Positions 8,791 to 16,902 of a DNA stretch of 35,396 bases are shown in pieces (position 1 is the stretch's first letter; every line of letters starts with the position of its first letter). Where the stretch lies: assembly GCA_036490175.1 (NCBI GenBank), contig DASXEJ010000266.1, forward strand, positions 1 through 35,396. Reading direction: 5' to 3'. The stretch is from Pirellulales bacterium (GTDB taxonomy: Bacteria > Planctomycetota > Planctomycetia > Pirellulales > JACPPG01). The notes under the pieces were generated by a model, which was not told the DNA's origin, ran no database searches, and saw nothing but the letters and a program-made list of their open reading frames with translations. The position numbers were made by a program, and so were the translations under genes.

Positions 8791-11328
8791 TCATTCGCCG
8801 GAATGAGCGACGGCTTTGATGGCATGCAAAAGCAGAACGGTGCTCTCGGGCCTAAAGTCGGGATGAGGGCTAAAAAGTATGACGGAACCCTTGCCATGTT
8901 TCGCAGCCACGATGGCGGGCGTCCCGCTCATTGTGTTTTTCTGACTTGGCAGCCGCCAGACTTCCTCGGCGAAATCCGCCAGCGAAACTACCGGCGAAGG
9001 TAAATGACGGGCCCACTCGCAAAGAACTGGTCCACTCGTGTAGGGAAGCTTGAGTTTGGACGGCGCTTCCGGAAATACGTGTGACCCGATCGGCGTTACC
9101 TGGATTGTCAGCTCTGCGGCGCCTCGATCGGCGAGCACCGCCAGGTCGCCATCACGTTCCGGATCCTTGCCGTTCATGGCCTGTTCATTGACGAGATTCA
9201 AGCCATAACCCGTGGTTGCCAGGTAGGCGCCCCCACATATTCCGACGTATCCGCCGCCGGACAAGACAAACGCGCGCAACTCGTCGAGACCATGCTCCTG
9301 TAAAGCCTGCGCCTTGTCCGCTGCACTTCCCCCGAAGACGACGACTACATGGTATGCTCGTGCACGCAGCGCTCCATCGTGAACCTTGGAGGGAGTTAGG
9401 CATTCGAAGGACAGCAGCGGATCGTGGCCGGTTCGGTCAACAAAACTCCGCAGGGTCCACAATTCCGCCTTGTCGAATGCCACAATGGCGACGCGCACCG
9501 GCTCTTCGCGGCGAGCGAACTTCGCCAAAGACGCGCGAAGATCCTGAATGGCCTGTGCCGCGGCGCGCATGGCGCTGGCTTCGGGCACGCTGACGTGATA
9601 CACGTTGATCGAGTAGCCAATACGCGCCTCTGGCCGCAATTGTCGAAAGCACGCAAACAGCGGATTCATTCCAAAGAGAGGAGTCAGGCCGATCGCGTAC
9701 CAGCCGGGGGTTATATCGCTCGGGTGAAAAAGCCGGGTGCCAGGCGGTCGGTCTTCGATGATGGTCCCGTGGAAGCCGAAATCCTCGGGCGAGGCATACG
9801 ATCCAAGGGCTACTTTTAAGTTATTCCGATCTTGATCGCATTTCTGCCACTCACCCAGACGAAGCGCATCCTGGCCCCAATCCAAGCTGCTTCCCAGCAG
9901 ATGTCTATGGCCATTCGTTGGTCCGCCGGCAAGGAGATTGAAAAACGAGAGACTATAGGGGTAGCAGCCGAGGCTGCCTACAACCAGCGTGCCTATCGCG
10001 ACGACGACACTCGCCCTCACGGCGCACGATTGCCTTGTTTTTGATGACGTCCAAACGACACCGAGTCGGCTTATCCACACATAAAAAAAGGGATATGCCG
10101 GAATCAAATATCGATAGTGAACGCTCATATTCGATTGCGACGCACATAGCAGAGAGACCACTACGATGGGCAGTGCCAGCGCTACTTCCGACGTCACATC
10201 TGCTCGACACCTTGGCGCCATCACAAACGCGATGAGCGCCAGTATGGCCAAGGCCAGCGTTCCGGAAGGCGTCTTGACCAGCGCCGCGTACGCATAATAG
10301 TACGACCATCCGCCGTGTTTCCACGTCCCGCCAAGATACGAATCCCACGGACGCTCAAAGTCTGCTGCTTGCACATCGATCCCTTCTATGTAATAGCGCG
10401 GCAGCGGCAGTGGCAGCGCACTCATGATCGTGTCGCGGAACCGGTTGCCAGGTTCTGGATTCTCGCTCGGCGGGTTGCCCGTCATTCTGCCGCTTATGAG
10501 TGCATAATCGCCGAGACGACGGCCTGTACCTTCAAAGTTATAAACCGCGTTCACCGTCACAACCGCTAATGTCAACAGCATGGCAAGCTGCCGGACAGTC
10601 GTGGCCGCGGAAACGATCCGCGCACCACGACTCGACAGCATATGCACCGCACAGACGACCACGACGACGCACGGCAACACGACCCACGTCAATTTCGTCA
10701 GCATGGCCAGGCCGCAGACGAGTCCGGCGATCGCGGCGCTGGAATATGACTGACCACGGACCCAGCGCAAGGTGACGTGTATAGCCGCGATGCCGAGCGA
10801 TGCCGCCGCCACGTCGGGATTGATCAAGTGCCCATGGCCCAGGATCATCGGAGAGAAACACCAAACGGTCATCGCAATCAATCCGGCGGCGCCGCCGAAC
10901 AGATCATAGCTCATGCGAAAGCAGATCCACGCTCCGAGCAGCGAGAAGGGAATGCATGCCCACCGCGCGACGGTGAATAACCAGGCGGACCGCGGACGAT
11001 TTGCCAACAAAAAGCCCTTTCCGGAAACCAGCTCCGGCCGTAGCGCCGGGTCTTGTGAAAAGGCTGACCAGTCAACCGATGGCGACATCGCCAGGATCGG
11101 CAATGAAGCGACAAGACGAACCAGAGGCGGATTTTGCCGGAAATAGTAGTAACTACCGGATTGCCAATGGCTTAGGCCAGCAGGCAGGTGAGCGATCTCA
11201 ATTTCTGTCGGGGCGTCGCGATAGCCGGCATAGGCCAGTAGCAAAGCGTGGGACAACAGGATTCCTATCGCGCCCGTGCGAAGGGAAGACCCTTTCCCAG
11301 TGCTAATCCATGAGGAATTGGCCGTCAT
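8791..11328 (-). CDS. GT39-like membrane glycosyltransferase fused to a BPL_N domain
   Basis: The 845-residue protein starts at the ATG at 11328, whose A is shared with the TGA stop of the upstream gene (TGATG), so translation is probably coupled. Residues 1 to about 580 are a multi-pass membrane domain resembling dolichyl-phosphate-mannose glycosyltransferases (GT39): first loop EIAHLPAGLSHWQSG, then RQNPPLVRLVASLP, and GGPTNGHRHLLGSSLDWGQD near its end. The acidic pair normally DE in loop 1 reads IE here. Residues about 612-845 match BPL_N, a class I glutamine-amidotransferase-like fold: VVVVFGGSAADK, SGGGYVGICGGAYLA with candidate nucleophile Cys near residue 698, and ILFSPHPDF. BPL_N is the N-terminal domain of eukaryotic biotin ligases; its bacterial role is unclear. 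Lipid-linked sugar transfer to exported proteins is inferred. Confidence 0.82.
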   Translation of the reverse strand: MTANSSWISTGKGSSLRTGAIGILLSHALLLAYAGYRDAPTEIEIAHLPAGLSHWQSGSYYYFRQNPPLVRLVASLPILAMSPSVDWSAFSQDPALRPELVSGKGFLLANRPRSAWLFTVARWACIPFSLLGAWICFRMSYDLFGGAAGLIAMTVWCFSPMILGHGHLINPDVAAASLGIAAIHVTLRWVRGQSYSSAAIAGLVCGLAMLTKLTWVVLPCVVVVVCAVHMLSSRGARIVSAATTVRQLAMLLTLAVVTVNAVYNFEGTGRRLGDYALISGRMTGNPPSENPEPGNRFRDTIMSALPLPLPRYYIEGIDVQAADFERPWDSYLGGTWKHGGWSYYYAYAALVKTPSGTLALAILALIAFVMAPRCRADVTSEVALALPIVVVSLLCASQSNMSVHYRYLIPAYPFFYVWISRLGVVWTSSKTRQSCAVRASVVVAIGTLVVGSLGCYPYSLSFFNLLAGGPTNGHRHLLGSSLDWGQDALRLGEWQKCDQDRNNLKVALGSYASPEDFGFHGTIIEDRPPGTRLFHPSDITPGWYAIGLTPLFGMNPLFACFRQLRPEARIGYSINVYHVSVPEASAMRAAAQAIQDLRASLAKFARREEPVRVAIVAFDKAELWTLRSFVDRTGHDPLLSFECLTPSKVHDGALRARAYHVVVVFGGSAADKAQALQEHGLDELRAFVLSGGGYVGICGGAYLATTGYGLNLVNEQAMNGKDPERDGDLAVLADRGAAELTIQVTPIGSHVFPEAPSKLKLPYTSGPVLCEWARHLPSPVVSLADFAEEVWRLPSQKNTMSGTPAIVAAKHGKGSVILFSPHPDFRPESTVLLLHAIKAVAHSGE

Positions 11329-14024
11329 CAATTGACCGGAGAGCTGACGGTGAAATGACGAGCATCGCGGTCGCCGTCCGCAAACGTGACATGACAGGTG
11401 ACAACGAAATGACGGTGTGCGGAGTCGGCGCTGCGCAGTAGCTCAACGAAGTAGCGCCCCTCGGGACCTCGGACAACACCGCATTCCAGCCCGTCAGGTT
11501 GAGCGGTGACGGCGATCTCTTTGATCGCCTCCTTAAACCACTCTCGCGTGATAACCTCGACTTTCGCACGCGCGTCACCGTTCAGCGTTGCCTCCGCGGG
11601 AGAGAACTCGATCCGCGCTTCGCGCGTTATCGCAAGGCGGAATTGCGCTTCCCGTCGCACTTCATTCGCTCGGACGGTAATGAGCGCGTGCAATTCGTTG
11701 TCATGAGATAATAGGTTCTCGGTCAGCTCCTTGGAGCGTTCCAGCACACATACAACGCGGTGCGACTCACCCGATGTTGGCGAGCTTGCTGCGGATTCCT
11801 CTGAGACCTCCTGAATCGATGCTTCGACGGCCTTCATGCTCGATTCCACCTCCAAGCCGTCACGAAGCTCTTGGGCAACGAACAAGCCAAGATCGGTTTT
11901 GTACTGCGGGGCATCGACATCTCTGTCCGTGATGCGCATTTCCGTCTCACGAGCGGACGATACGTGCATCGAAGGCGAGCCGTGGCCGTCGTGTCGCGTG
12001 CCGAAGATCGAAATTCTCTTCGAGCGTCCATCCGAAAATTGGGCCAGCAAATACTGCACGCGGCGCCCCTGCGGCCAGTCGCCGCGCGAAGTGCTGATTG
12101 TCAGCGGCTCTGCGGAATTTGCATCGATAATCTTTCTCTGCCAGCTCAAGCGGCCAAGACAGCCGCACGAGGAGTACATCTCAACTGCCACCGGCACGTC
12201 GGAGTTATTTTGCAGAGAGATCGTGGACTCGACAGATTTTGATGACGATGCCTCGCCGCCCACGCCAAATTCGCCCAAATCGATCGAAGCGGGCCGTATC
12301 TCCACCGTTTCCGAGCTCCGGGAGGCAACTCCGCGGTAAGCAAACAAGACGATGCCGTGCCGTGCCGCTAGGGCACCATCGATTTTGGCGATCTCGTCGG
12401 CGGAGACGTCATCGAGATACGTTACTCCTCGAGGAACGTCTGCGAGATAGACCCCTTTCTGGTTACGTGACAGCACGTAGTAGTGATCTCCACCTGAGAT
12501 CGGCAGCGCGAAAATCGCCACCATACCGGACCGAATACGCCGCAGATCGCGGATCGACACATCCCGTCGTCCTTCCGCCACAAGACCGTAGGCAGTTAGG
12601 ACACGTTGCAGACTATTCAGCGGGACGCCCTCTACTGATGGGACGAGGTTTTCGCTAACCAGGACCGGATTGTAAGGCACTCCCAGGATCGTCATCGTAA
12701 GGCCCGTTGCATAGAACGAACACTGGGTGATCCTCGCCTCGAACCGGCCGTCATGATCTCGCCACCAACCGTTGTCGAACTGGAATCTTGGGTTGGCGCT
12801 GGCGGGCTCGGCAACGCCGGCGCGACTTTGGTTGGCAACACCGCCGAGGAACGTGCCGAGTACCATGACGGCGGCAGCACCCCCCTTGAAGTGCTGAACG
12901 AACCGTCGGCCCCATTTGAGGATTACGACCAGCAACAACACGGCGACCACCGCCGGCAGAATGAACCGTCGACGATGCGCAACAATTTGCTCAGGGACCT
13001 TTAGACCATGGAAAACGGCAAATGCCTCGACCGCCTTTTTCTCGTCGACCGGATCTCCGGACACGGTGTAAAGTTGGCCGGCGACTTCGTCCACCATGTT
13101 GGTGCCTTTTTTCCATTCGATGATGAAATCGGCCTCGGTCAGCGGCCGGTTGACGGCCACATCCGAAAAGGTGTATTGAACGACCGGATCATAGGTAAGG
13201 TCTTTGGTTCGATGAAAAAAAGTAACGGTCTGCGGCACCCAAAACCCATCGATTTCTTGCAATTCATAACTAATCTTCTCCAACGACTCGCCCGCTTGTT
13301 CAGCGGCGGCGCGGGGGTCTTCAAGCCGGCTGGTGAGCACTTCCAGAACCGCGCCCGCCCGACCTTTCCCGGGCGAGAAGCGTATATGGGCAAACATGCG
13401 CAAGTCGCTTGCGGTGTCCTGGGCGGGCGTGACCGTGTCGAGCACGACAATCTGCCAGATGCCGTCGTCCCCTTCGGTGACATGCACCACGCCGTATTGG
13501 TCGATCTTGCTCTGTAGATACTGCGACAACGTGCGGGCCTGCTCGCCGTCGCCGAGCGGGAAGAAGTACGGAAAGAAATACCGCATCCCCTGCGTCGCAA
13601 AGCCCTGCGCCAAGACATTCGTGCTCTTGTCGGTCTTGATGAGCCCCATCGCCGGTTCCTTGTCCGGCGGGAGCGCATCTCCCGCGAGCTGCTGGTGCTG
13701 CTTGCGAATTACTTCCCCGTCGAACGTGACGATTTCCCGCACGCCGACCGTCTCGACATCACCGCTCGCGCGTTGAATGGCCTCGGTCGACAACCTAAAG
13801 CGACCGTTCGCGTCCAGTGCAAAGTGCGCAATTCCGTGCACGTCCTTTTGCTGGATCCACTGCTCGCGGCACGTCCAGCGAATCGCCGAGATCGCCTGTT
13901 CTTTGGCTCGAATGATCTTGAGCGCTGCATCGGGCGGAATTTCAGCGGATCTCGCGCTCTGTGGCGCAACGAATGCGATTTGGGCCGCCAATAGTGCGCA
14001 GAATGAGAGAACACCAAGTCTCAT
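11328..14024 (-). CDS. LolA-like / C39-like peptidase / DUF1573 fusion, membrane anchored
   Basis: The 898-residue protein starts at the ATG at 14024, preceded by an unusually strong repeated AGGAGG; the frame is open 38 codons further upstream without a good start. Residues 1-28 form a signal peptide. Residues about 30-330 resemble the outer-membrane lipoprotein carrier (LolA-like) fold (FSDVAVNRPLTEADF at the end). Two hydrophobic segments follow (about 354-371 and 381-398). Then comes a C39-like domain: candidate Cys435 in TQCSFYATGL, His514 in GGDHYYVLS and Asp529 in YLADVPRG, a plausible Cys-His-Asp triad although CG(L/P) is replaced by CSF. Residues about 580-665 are DUF1573-like with SSCGCLGRLSW, and a beta-rich tail ends the protein. 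It probably processes or handles exported substrates in the periplasm. Confidence 0.82.
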   Translation of the reverse strand: MRLGVLSFCALLAAQIAFVAPQSARSAEIPPDAALKIIRAKEQAISAIRWTCREQWIQQKDVHGIAHFALDANGRFRLSTEAIQRASGDVETVGVREIVTFDGEVIRKQHQQLAGDALPPDKEPAMGLIKTDKSTNVLAQGFATQGMRYFFPYFFPLGDGEQARTLSQYLQSKIDQYGVVHVTEGDDGIWQIVVLDTVTPAQDTASDLRMFAHIRFSPGKGRAGAVLEVLTSRLEDPRAAAEQAGESLEKISYELQEIDGFWVPQTVTFFHRTKDLTYDPVVQYTFSDVAVNRPLTEADFIIEWKKGTNMVDEVAGQLYTVSGDPVDEKKAVEAFAVFHGLKVPEQIVAHRRRFILPAVVAVLLLVVILKWGRRFVQHFKGGAAAVMVLGTFLGGVANQSRAGVAEPASANPRFQFDNGWWRDHDGRFEARITQCSFYATGLTMTILGVPYNPVLVSENLVPSVEGVPLNSLQRVLTAYGLVAEGRRDVSIRDLRRIRSGMVAIFALPISGGDHYYVLSRNQKGVYLADVPRGVTYLDDVSADEIAKIDGALAARHGIVLFAYRGVASRSSETVEIRPASIDLGEFGVGGEASSSKSVESTISLQNNSDVPVAVEMYSSCGCLGRLSWQRKIIDANSAEPLTISTSRGDWPQGRRVQYLLAQFSDGRSKRISIFGTRHDGHGSPSMHVSSARETEMRITDRDVDAPQYKTDLGLFVAQELRDGLEVESSMKAVEASIQEVSEESAASSPTSGESHRVVCVLERSKELTENLLSHDNELHALITVRANEVRREAQFRLAITREARIEFSPAEATLNGDARAKVEVITREWFKEAIKEIAVTAQPDGLECGVVRGPEGRYFVELLRSADSAHRHFVVTCHVTFADGDRDARHFTVSSPVN

Positions 14025-14358
14025 AACCCTCCTCCTCCTCAATCTTGGCAGACCTAACGATCCACGCCGCGGACCTACAGTCGACGTCGCCAGCAGCGAA
14101 GCCCTGGTAGGCGACACACTCCGTATGACGAAGGCCAAGCAATATACGGTTCCCCGGCCTGCTCCGATTGTTTAGGTCAGGCTAAAACGACCGCAGTACC
14201 GCGAACTGCAAATAAAGTCGGTCATTTCATCGACGATCCGCTGAATAGGTGCCCAGAGGCGAAATCCGTCTTTCCGTTGTGGGCGTTGCAACTTCAATCC
14301 TTAATCGCGCACGCGAACGCATGAGGAATCCGACGTGAGCAGCCGGCCCGACAGCAAC
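14025..14358. other. Spacer inside the cysteine-rich cluster
   Basis: This 334-bp gap separates the second cysteine-rich gene from the LolA/C39/DUF1573 gene on the minus strand. It ends in the repeated AGGAGG that serves the latter. I see no clear terminator or promoter; an internal promoter is possible given the length. Confidence 0.4.
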
Positions 14359-14883
14359 TCAGCCCTCTTTGACCAAACCTCCCTGATCCTGGCACTGAGT
14401 CAGGTTGCCAACCCATTTTTGTTGCATGGGCGCCCCGACGGTGCAGCCTGTCACCTTTCCGTTGGCATCGGTCGTGGGATTACATGTTCCCACGTTGACC
14501 TGACAGCAGAGAAACTGCTTGGCCTGGTAATTGTTGCGAACCAAGCCGCCCTGACAGGTAGTGTGGGCCTGGCCGCCGCACCCAATGTTTTGCGCAGCGG
14601 CGGCCCCACCGGCTCCACTGCAGGCCGCGGGAACGTCGTCGGCCGTCCCCATAACGCCATCCGGGCCCGGGCTGGCCGCCGTAAATTGGCATGTTGAGTT
14701 GGCCACGAAGCCACCCTGGCAGGCCGCTCCTGCAACTGGCTTTTGTGAGTAGCCCGCCGCCACGACCGACTTTAGTTCCGTCACATAAACTCGTTGGCCG
14801 GGCATTTCGTCCGACGAGAGATACAGCTCCACGAGCATCGCCGTCCCCAGACACGCGAGCGATATTGCCATCACCTTGTACAT
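14359..14883 (-). CDS. Secreted ten-cysteine protein, copy B
   Basis: This 174-residue protein starts at the ATG at 14883 with GGGAG seven bases upstream. After a hydrophobic signal (VMAISLACLGTAMLVELYL) the sequence SVVAAGYSQKPVAGAACQGG begins the mature-looking part. Ten cysteines follow, in the same order as in copy A, including a CC pair (FLCCQVNVGTC). Both copies share an Asp/Gly motif, PGPDGVMGTADD, of a type seen in extracellular proteins and suggestive of calcium binding. The C-terminus (WVGNLTQCQDQGGLV) is also shared. Ten conserved cysteines suggest up to five disulfides. I recognise no family. Position between a thioredoxin fusion and a C39-like fusion suggests it is their substrate. 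Confidence 0.8.
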   Translation of the reverse strand: MYKVMAISLACLGTAMLVELYLSSDEMPGQRVYVTELKSVVAAGYSQKPVAGAACQGGFVANSTCQFTAASPGPDGVMGTADDVPAACSGAGGAAAAQNIGCGGQAHTTCQGGLVRNNYQAKQFLCCQVNVGTCNPTTDANGKVTGCTVGAPMQQKWVGNLTQCQDQGGLVKEG

Positions 14884-15009
14884 CTGACGCTCCCTAAGGT
14901 TAGTGAAAATGGTTTTGATCGGGCAATGCAACACAGCCGCGCGCTAGCACCGAACGAGTGTCCGACTGCAGTACCGGCGTCCCCATAGGGCGTGAGTGGT
15001 CGTGAGCTT

Positions 15010-15540
15010 TCAACCCTCCGGAACCGCACCTCCCGCATCTTGACAAAGGTTCAGCGTCCCCACCCAAACGTCGGAGTATGGCCCATTGGTTCGACATGCC
15101 CTTACAGGACCACCTGGGAACTGGACGTTATAGCAGGTCCCCAAATTGACCTGGCAGCAGAAGAACGACTTGTTCTGATAGTTGGTGTTTGAGAGCGCTC
15201 CTTGACAATTCGTATGGTTCTGTCCCGTACATCCTCGATTGGTGTTCCAGCTTGGGCCGCCTACTCCCGAACAACTTGCCGGAGTATCGTCGGCCGTCCC
15301 CATTACGCCATCGGGCCCTGGCCCCGCGGCGGTAAAGACGCAGCTTTGCGTTGTCAGGTACGCCCCCTGGCAGGCGACTCCATTGACAGGCGACTGCGCA
15401 TACCCTGCTGCAACAGTCGACTCCAAGTCGCGATCCGACGAAATTTGCCCGGGAAGTCGCTCGCTGCTTACGTCCGTAGTTCCGACGCCATACCAAGTGA
15501 GCACTGCTGCCGCGGCCAAAGCGCAAATACCGGTCTTCAT
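15010..15540 (-). CDS. Secreted ten-cysteine protein, copy A
   Basis: This 176-residue paralogue of the protein at 14359-14883 starts at the ATG at 15540 with AGGAG eight bases upstream. The signal peptide is GICALAAAAVLTWYGVG-like. The shared core is STVAAGYAQSPVNGVACQG, then PGPDGVMGTADDTPASCSG, FFCCQVNLGTC and WVGTLNLCQDAGG. All ten mature cysteines align with copy B; residues between them differ freely, indicating selection on the cysteine framework and the Asp/Gly motif. The two copies are tandem, 126 bp apart, so they arose by duplication. Function unknown. Alternatives are a surface structural protein, an adhesin or a peptide effector; nothing in the sequence decides. Confidence 0.8.
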   Translation of the reverse strand: MKTGICALAAAAVLTWYGVGTTDVSSERLPGQISSDRDLESTVAAGYAQSPVNGVACQGAYLTTQSCVFTAAGPGPDGVMGTADDTPASCSGVGGPSWNTNRGCTGQNHTNCQGALSNTNYQNKSFFCCQVNLGTCYNVQFPGGPVRACRTNGPYSDVWVGTLNLCQDAGGAVPEG

Positions 15541-15607
15541 ACAGGTTTCTCCTTAGTGTAAACGCACTGCATGTAAGTCGCTGATTTTCGAGAGGAATTT
15601 AACATCG

Positions 15608-16597
15608 TCACTGCGACCATTCGGAATCGGAAGAGGTGCCGGCCACGATCCCCTCATCTAACTGAATAACTGCTGGAGTGTGCGCGAACCAGTCTCGATC
15701 GGCCGTAAGTCGTCCCCTCGCCAGAACACGGGTGCTGGCGTCAGCACGCTGGGTGTTCACGTCGTCAAAGGGGGGCATCTCGATAAGAGCCACGCGATTC
15801 GTGTGGTCGGCTCCCGCCGATTCGCGAGCCGCCTCCTCGATCTTGGCGATCAGCGCCCGGCACTTCCGGCAATCGTGATGGTGCAGCACTATGGTCCAGC
15901 GGCCACTGGTCAACGACTCCCCGATGTCGATGTGGCCCTGAAGTGGAAATTGCCTGCCGATCCACTGGTTGGGGTCGAGCACAACGAGCGAAGAAACACC
16001 AAGGCGCTCGCCATCAGCAAGTAGCGCCGACGGCCCGCCATTGTTCATCGCCAATGCCGTCGGGATTCCAGAAGCCACAAACGCACTGCAGAAAAGTGCT
16101 ACACGCCAGGTTCCACTTCGACTTTCGGCAAGCGGCGGCTCTTGCGCGACATTTCGCCGCGGACGAAGCTTCCAGAAGAAGGCCGTGGCCACGACATCCA
16201 TCGCTAGCACCAACCACGGGTTAACCGGCATGCTTCCAAAGCAACCGCACGAGTCGTCGCCTGTTACGCCGCGATATAGTGCGACAGCAATGAAAATGCT
16301 GAACGTTATGATGGCAATCTGGCGAACAGGTTCCTGGTACAGCCCAACGACAAGAGCCAGGCCCATCGCGATTTCCCACTCGACCACAACGATGAGAAAC
16401 CACCGTGTGGTCAGAATATCGGTTTCGTTCAGTGGCCCTGTGGCCAGTTGATAGGCCTTGAACGTGGCAGCCGTGAGAAACAGCACACCGGCTACGACGC
16501 GAAGGGTGTCGTAGCTGGTCCAGCAATGGCCGCGACGATTGACGTCAACGGCGGCATGGCTGCTGAGCAGCGTGTCGGCGTCCCTCAGTCCGTCCAT
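15608..16597 (-). CDS. MauE/DoxX-like membrane protein fused to a thioredoxin-like domain
   Basis: The 329-residue protein starts at the ATG at 16597 with AGGGG upstream. Residues about 28-147 hold four hydrophobic segments and the motif DSCGCFGSMPVN (Cys117, Cys119), typical of MauE/DoxX-family redox membrane proteins. A further hydrophobic segment lies near 165-183. The remainder is periplasmic: DPNQWIGRQFPLQGHID, then WTIVLHHHDCRKCRALI with a CxxC redox pair (Cys243, Cys246), and a strand near HTPAVIQLD where thioredoxin folds have their cis-Pro. The family moves electrons or disulfides across the membrane, as MauE does for methylamine dehydrogenase maturation. As first gene upstream of two ten-cysteine proteins, it is the likely oxidase or isomerase for them (inference). 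Confidence 0.85.
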   Translation of the reverse strand: MDGLRDADTLLSSHAAVDVNRRGHCWTSYDTLRVVAGVLFLTAATFKAYQLATGPLNETDILTTRWFLIVVVEWEIAMGLALVVGLYQEPVRQIAIITFSIFIAVALYRGVTGDDSCGCFGSMPVNPWLVLAMDVVATAFFWKLRPRRNVAQEPPLAESRSGTWRVALFCSAFVASGIPTALAMNNGGPSALLADGERLGVSSLVVLDPNQWIGRQFPLQGHIDIGESLTSGRWTIVLHHHDCRKCRALIAKIEEAARESAGADHTNRVALIEMPPFDDVNTQRADASTRVLARGRLTADRDWFAHTPAVIQLDEGIVAGTSSDSEWSQ

Positions 16598-16660
16598 TGT
16601 GCCCCTGAGCCCCGGAAGCTTTGACTGCGCTGGCCAACATTCATTTGATGAGATCGGATC

Positions 16661-16688
16661 AACATAGCGGAATGCGACACAGTGTCAA
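16661..16688 (-). promoter_or_regulatory. Sigma70-like promoter for the leftward cluster
   Basis: On the minus strand TTGACA (16688-16683) and TATGTT (16666-16661) are separated by 16 bp. Transcription would start near 16654, about 57 bases before the MauE-thioredoxin gene at 16597. Seen by eye; not scored. Confidence 0.5.
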
Positions 16689-16709
16689 CAATTTATATTT
16701 ATGGGAAAT

Positions 16710-16726
16710 GTGTGTATATGCCACAC
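16710..16726. promoter_or_regulatory. Inverted repeat between divergent promoters
   Basis: GTGTG and CACAC are separated by seven A/T-rich bases (TATATGC). The site lies between the leftward and rightward promoters in a visibly A+T-rich stretch, so it could be a shared operator. The repeat is short and could occur by chance. Confidence 0.3.
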
Positions 16727-16757
16727 GTAAGGTGGAATTAAATACTTCTGTTGTTGT

Positions 16758-16786
16758 TTGCATTAAATAATCTGCGTCGATATAAA
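16758..16786 (+). promoter_or_regulatory. Sigma70-like promoter for the rightward pair
   Basis: TTGCAT (16758-16763) and TATAAA (16781-16786) have the ideal 17-bp spacing. Transcription would begin near 16793, leaving a leader of about 110 bases before the DUF1559 gene at 16903. Seen by eye; not scored. Confidence 0.45.
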
Positions 16787-16902
16787 CGCGCAAAGCACGT
16801 GATTGCGATGTGCGACGTGCGAAGGCCGTGCGATGCCGCGATCGATGAACGCTCTCTTCTGCTAGCCGCGTTTCTGACAACTGCTTCCGCCACGAGGGAC
16901 GC

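Noticed and set aside
8640-8897. Minus-strand frame encoding EVRPAGIEPATCGLEVA
   Set aside because: The peptide is the reverse-strand translation of the half-tRNA in R1, a known artefact, and the rest overlaps the end of the GT39/BPL_N gene.
14025-14138. Upstream start of the LolA/C39/DUF1573 gene
   Set aside because: The ATG at 14024 has a repeated AGGAGG and is followed directly by a signal peptide; the extra 38 residues would disrupt it.
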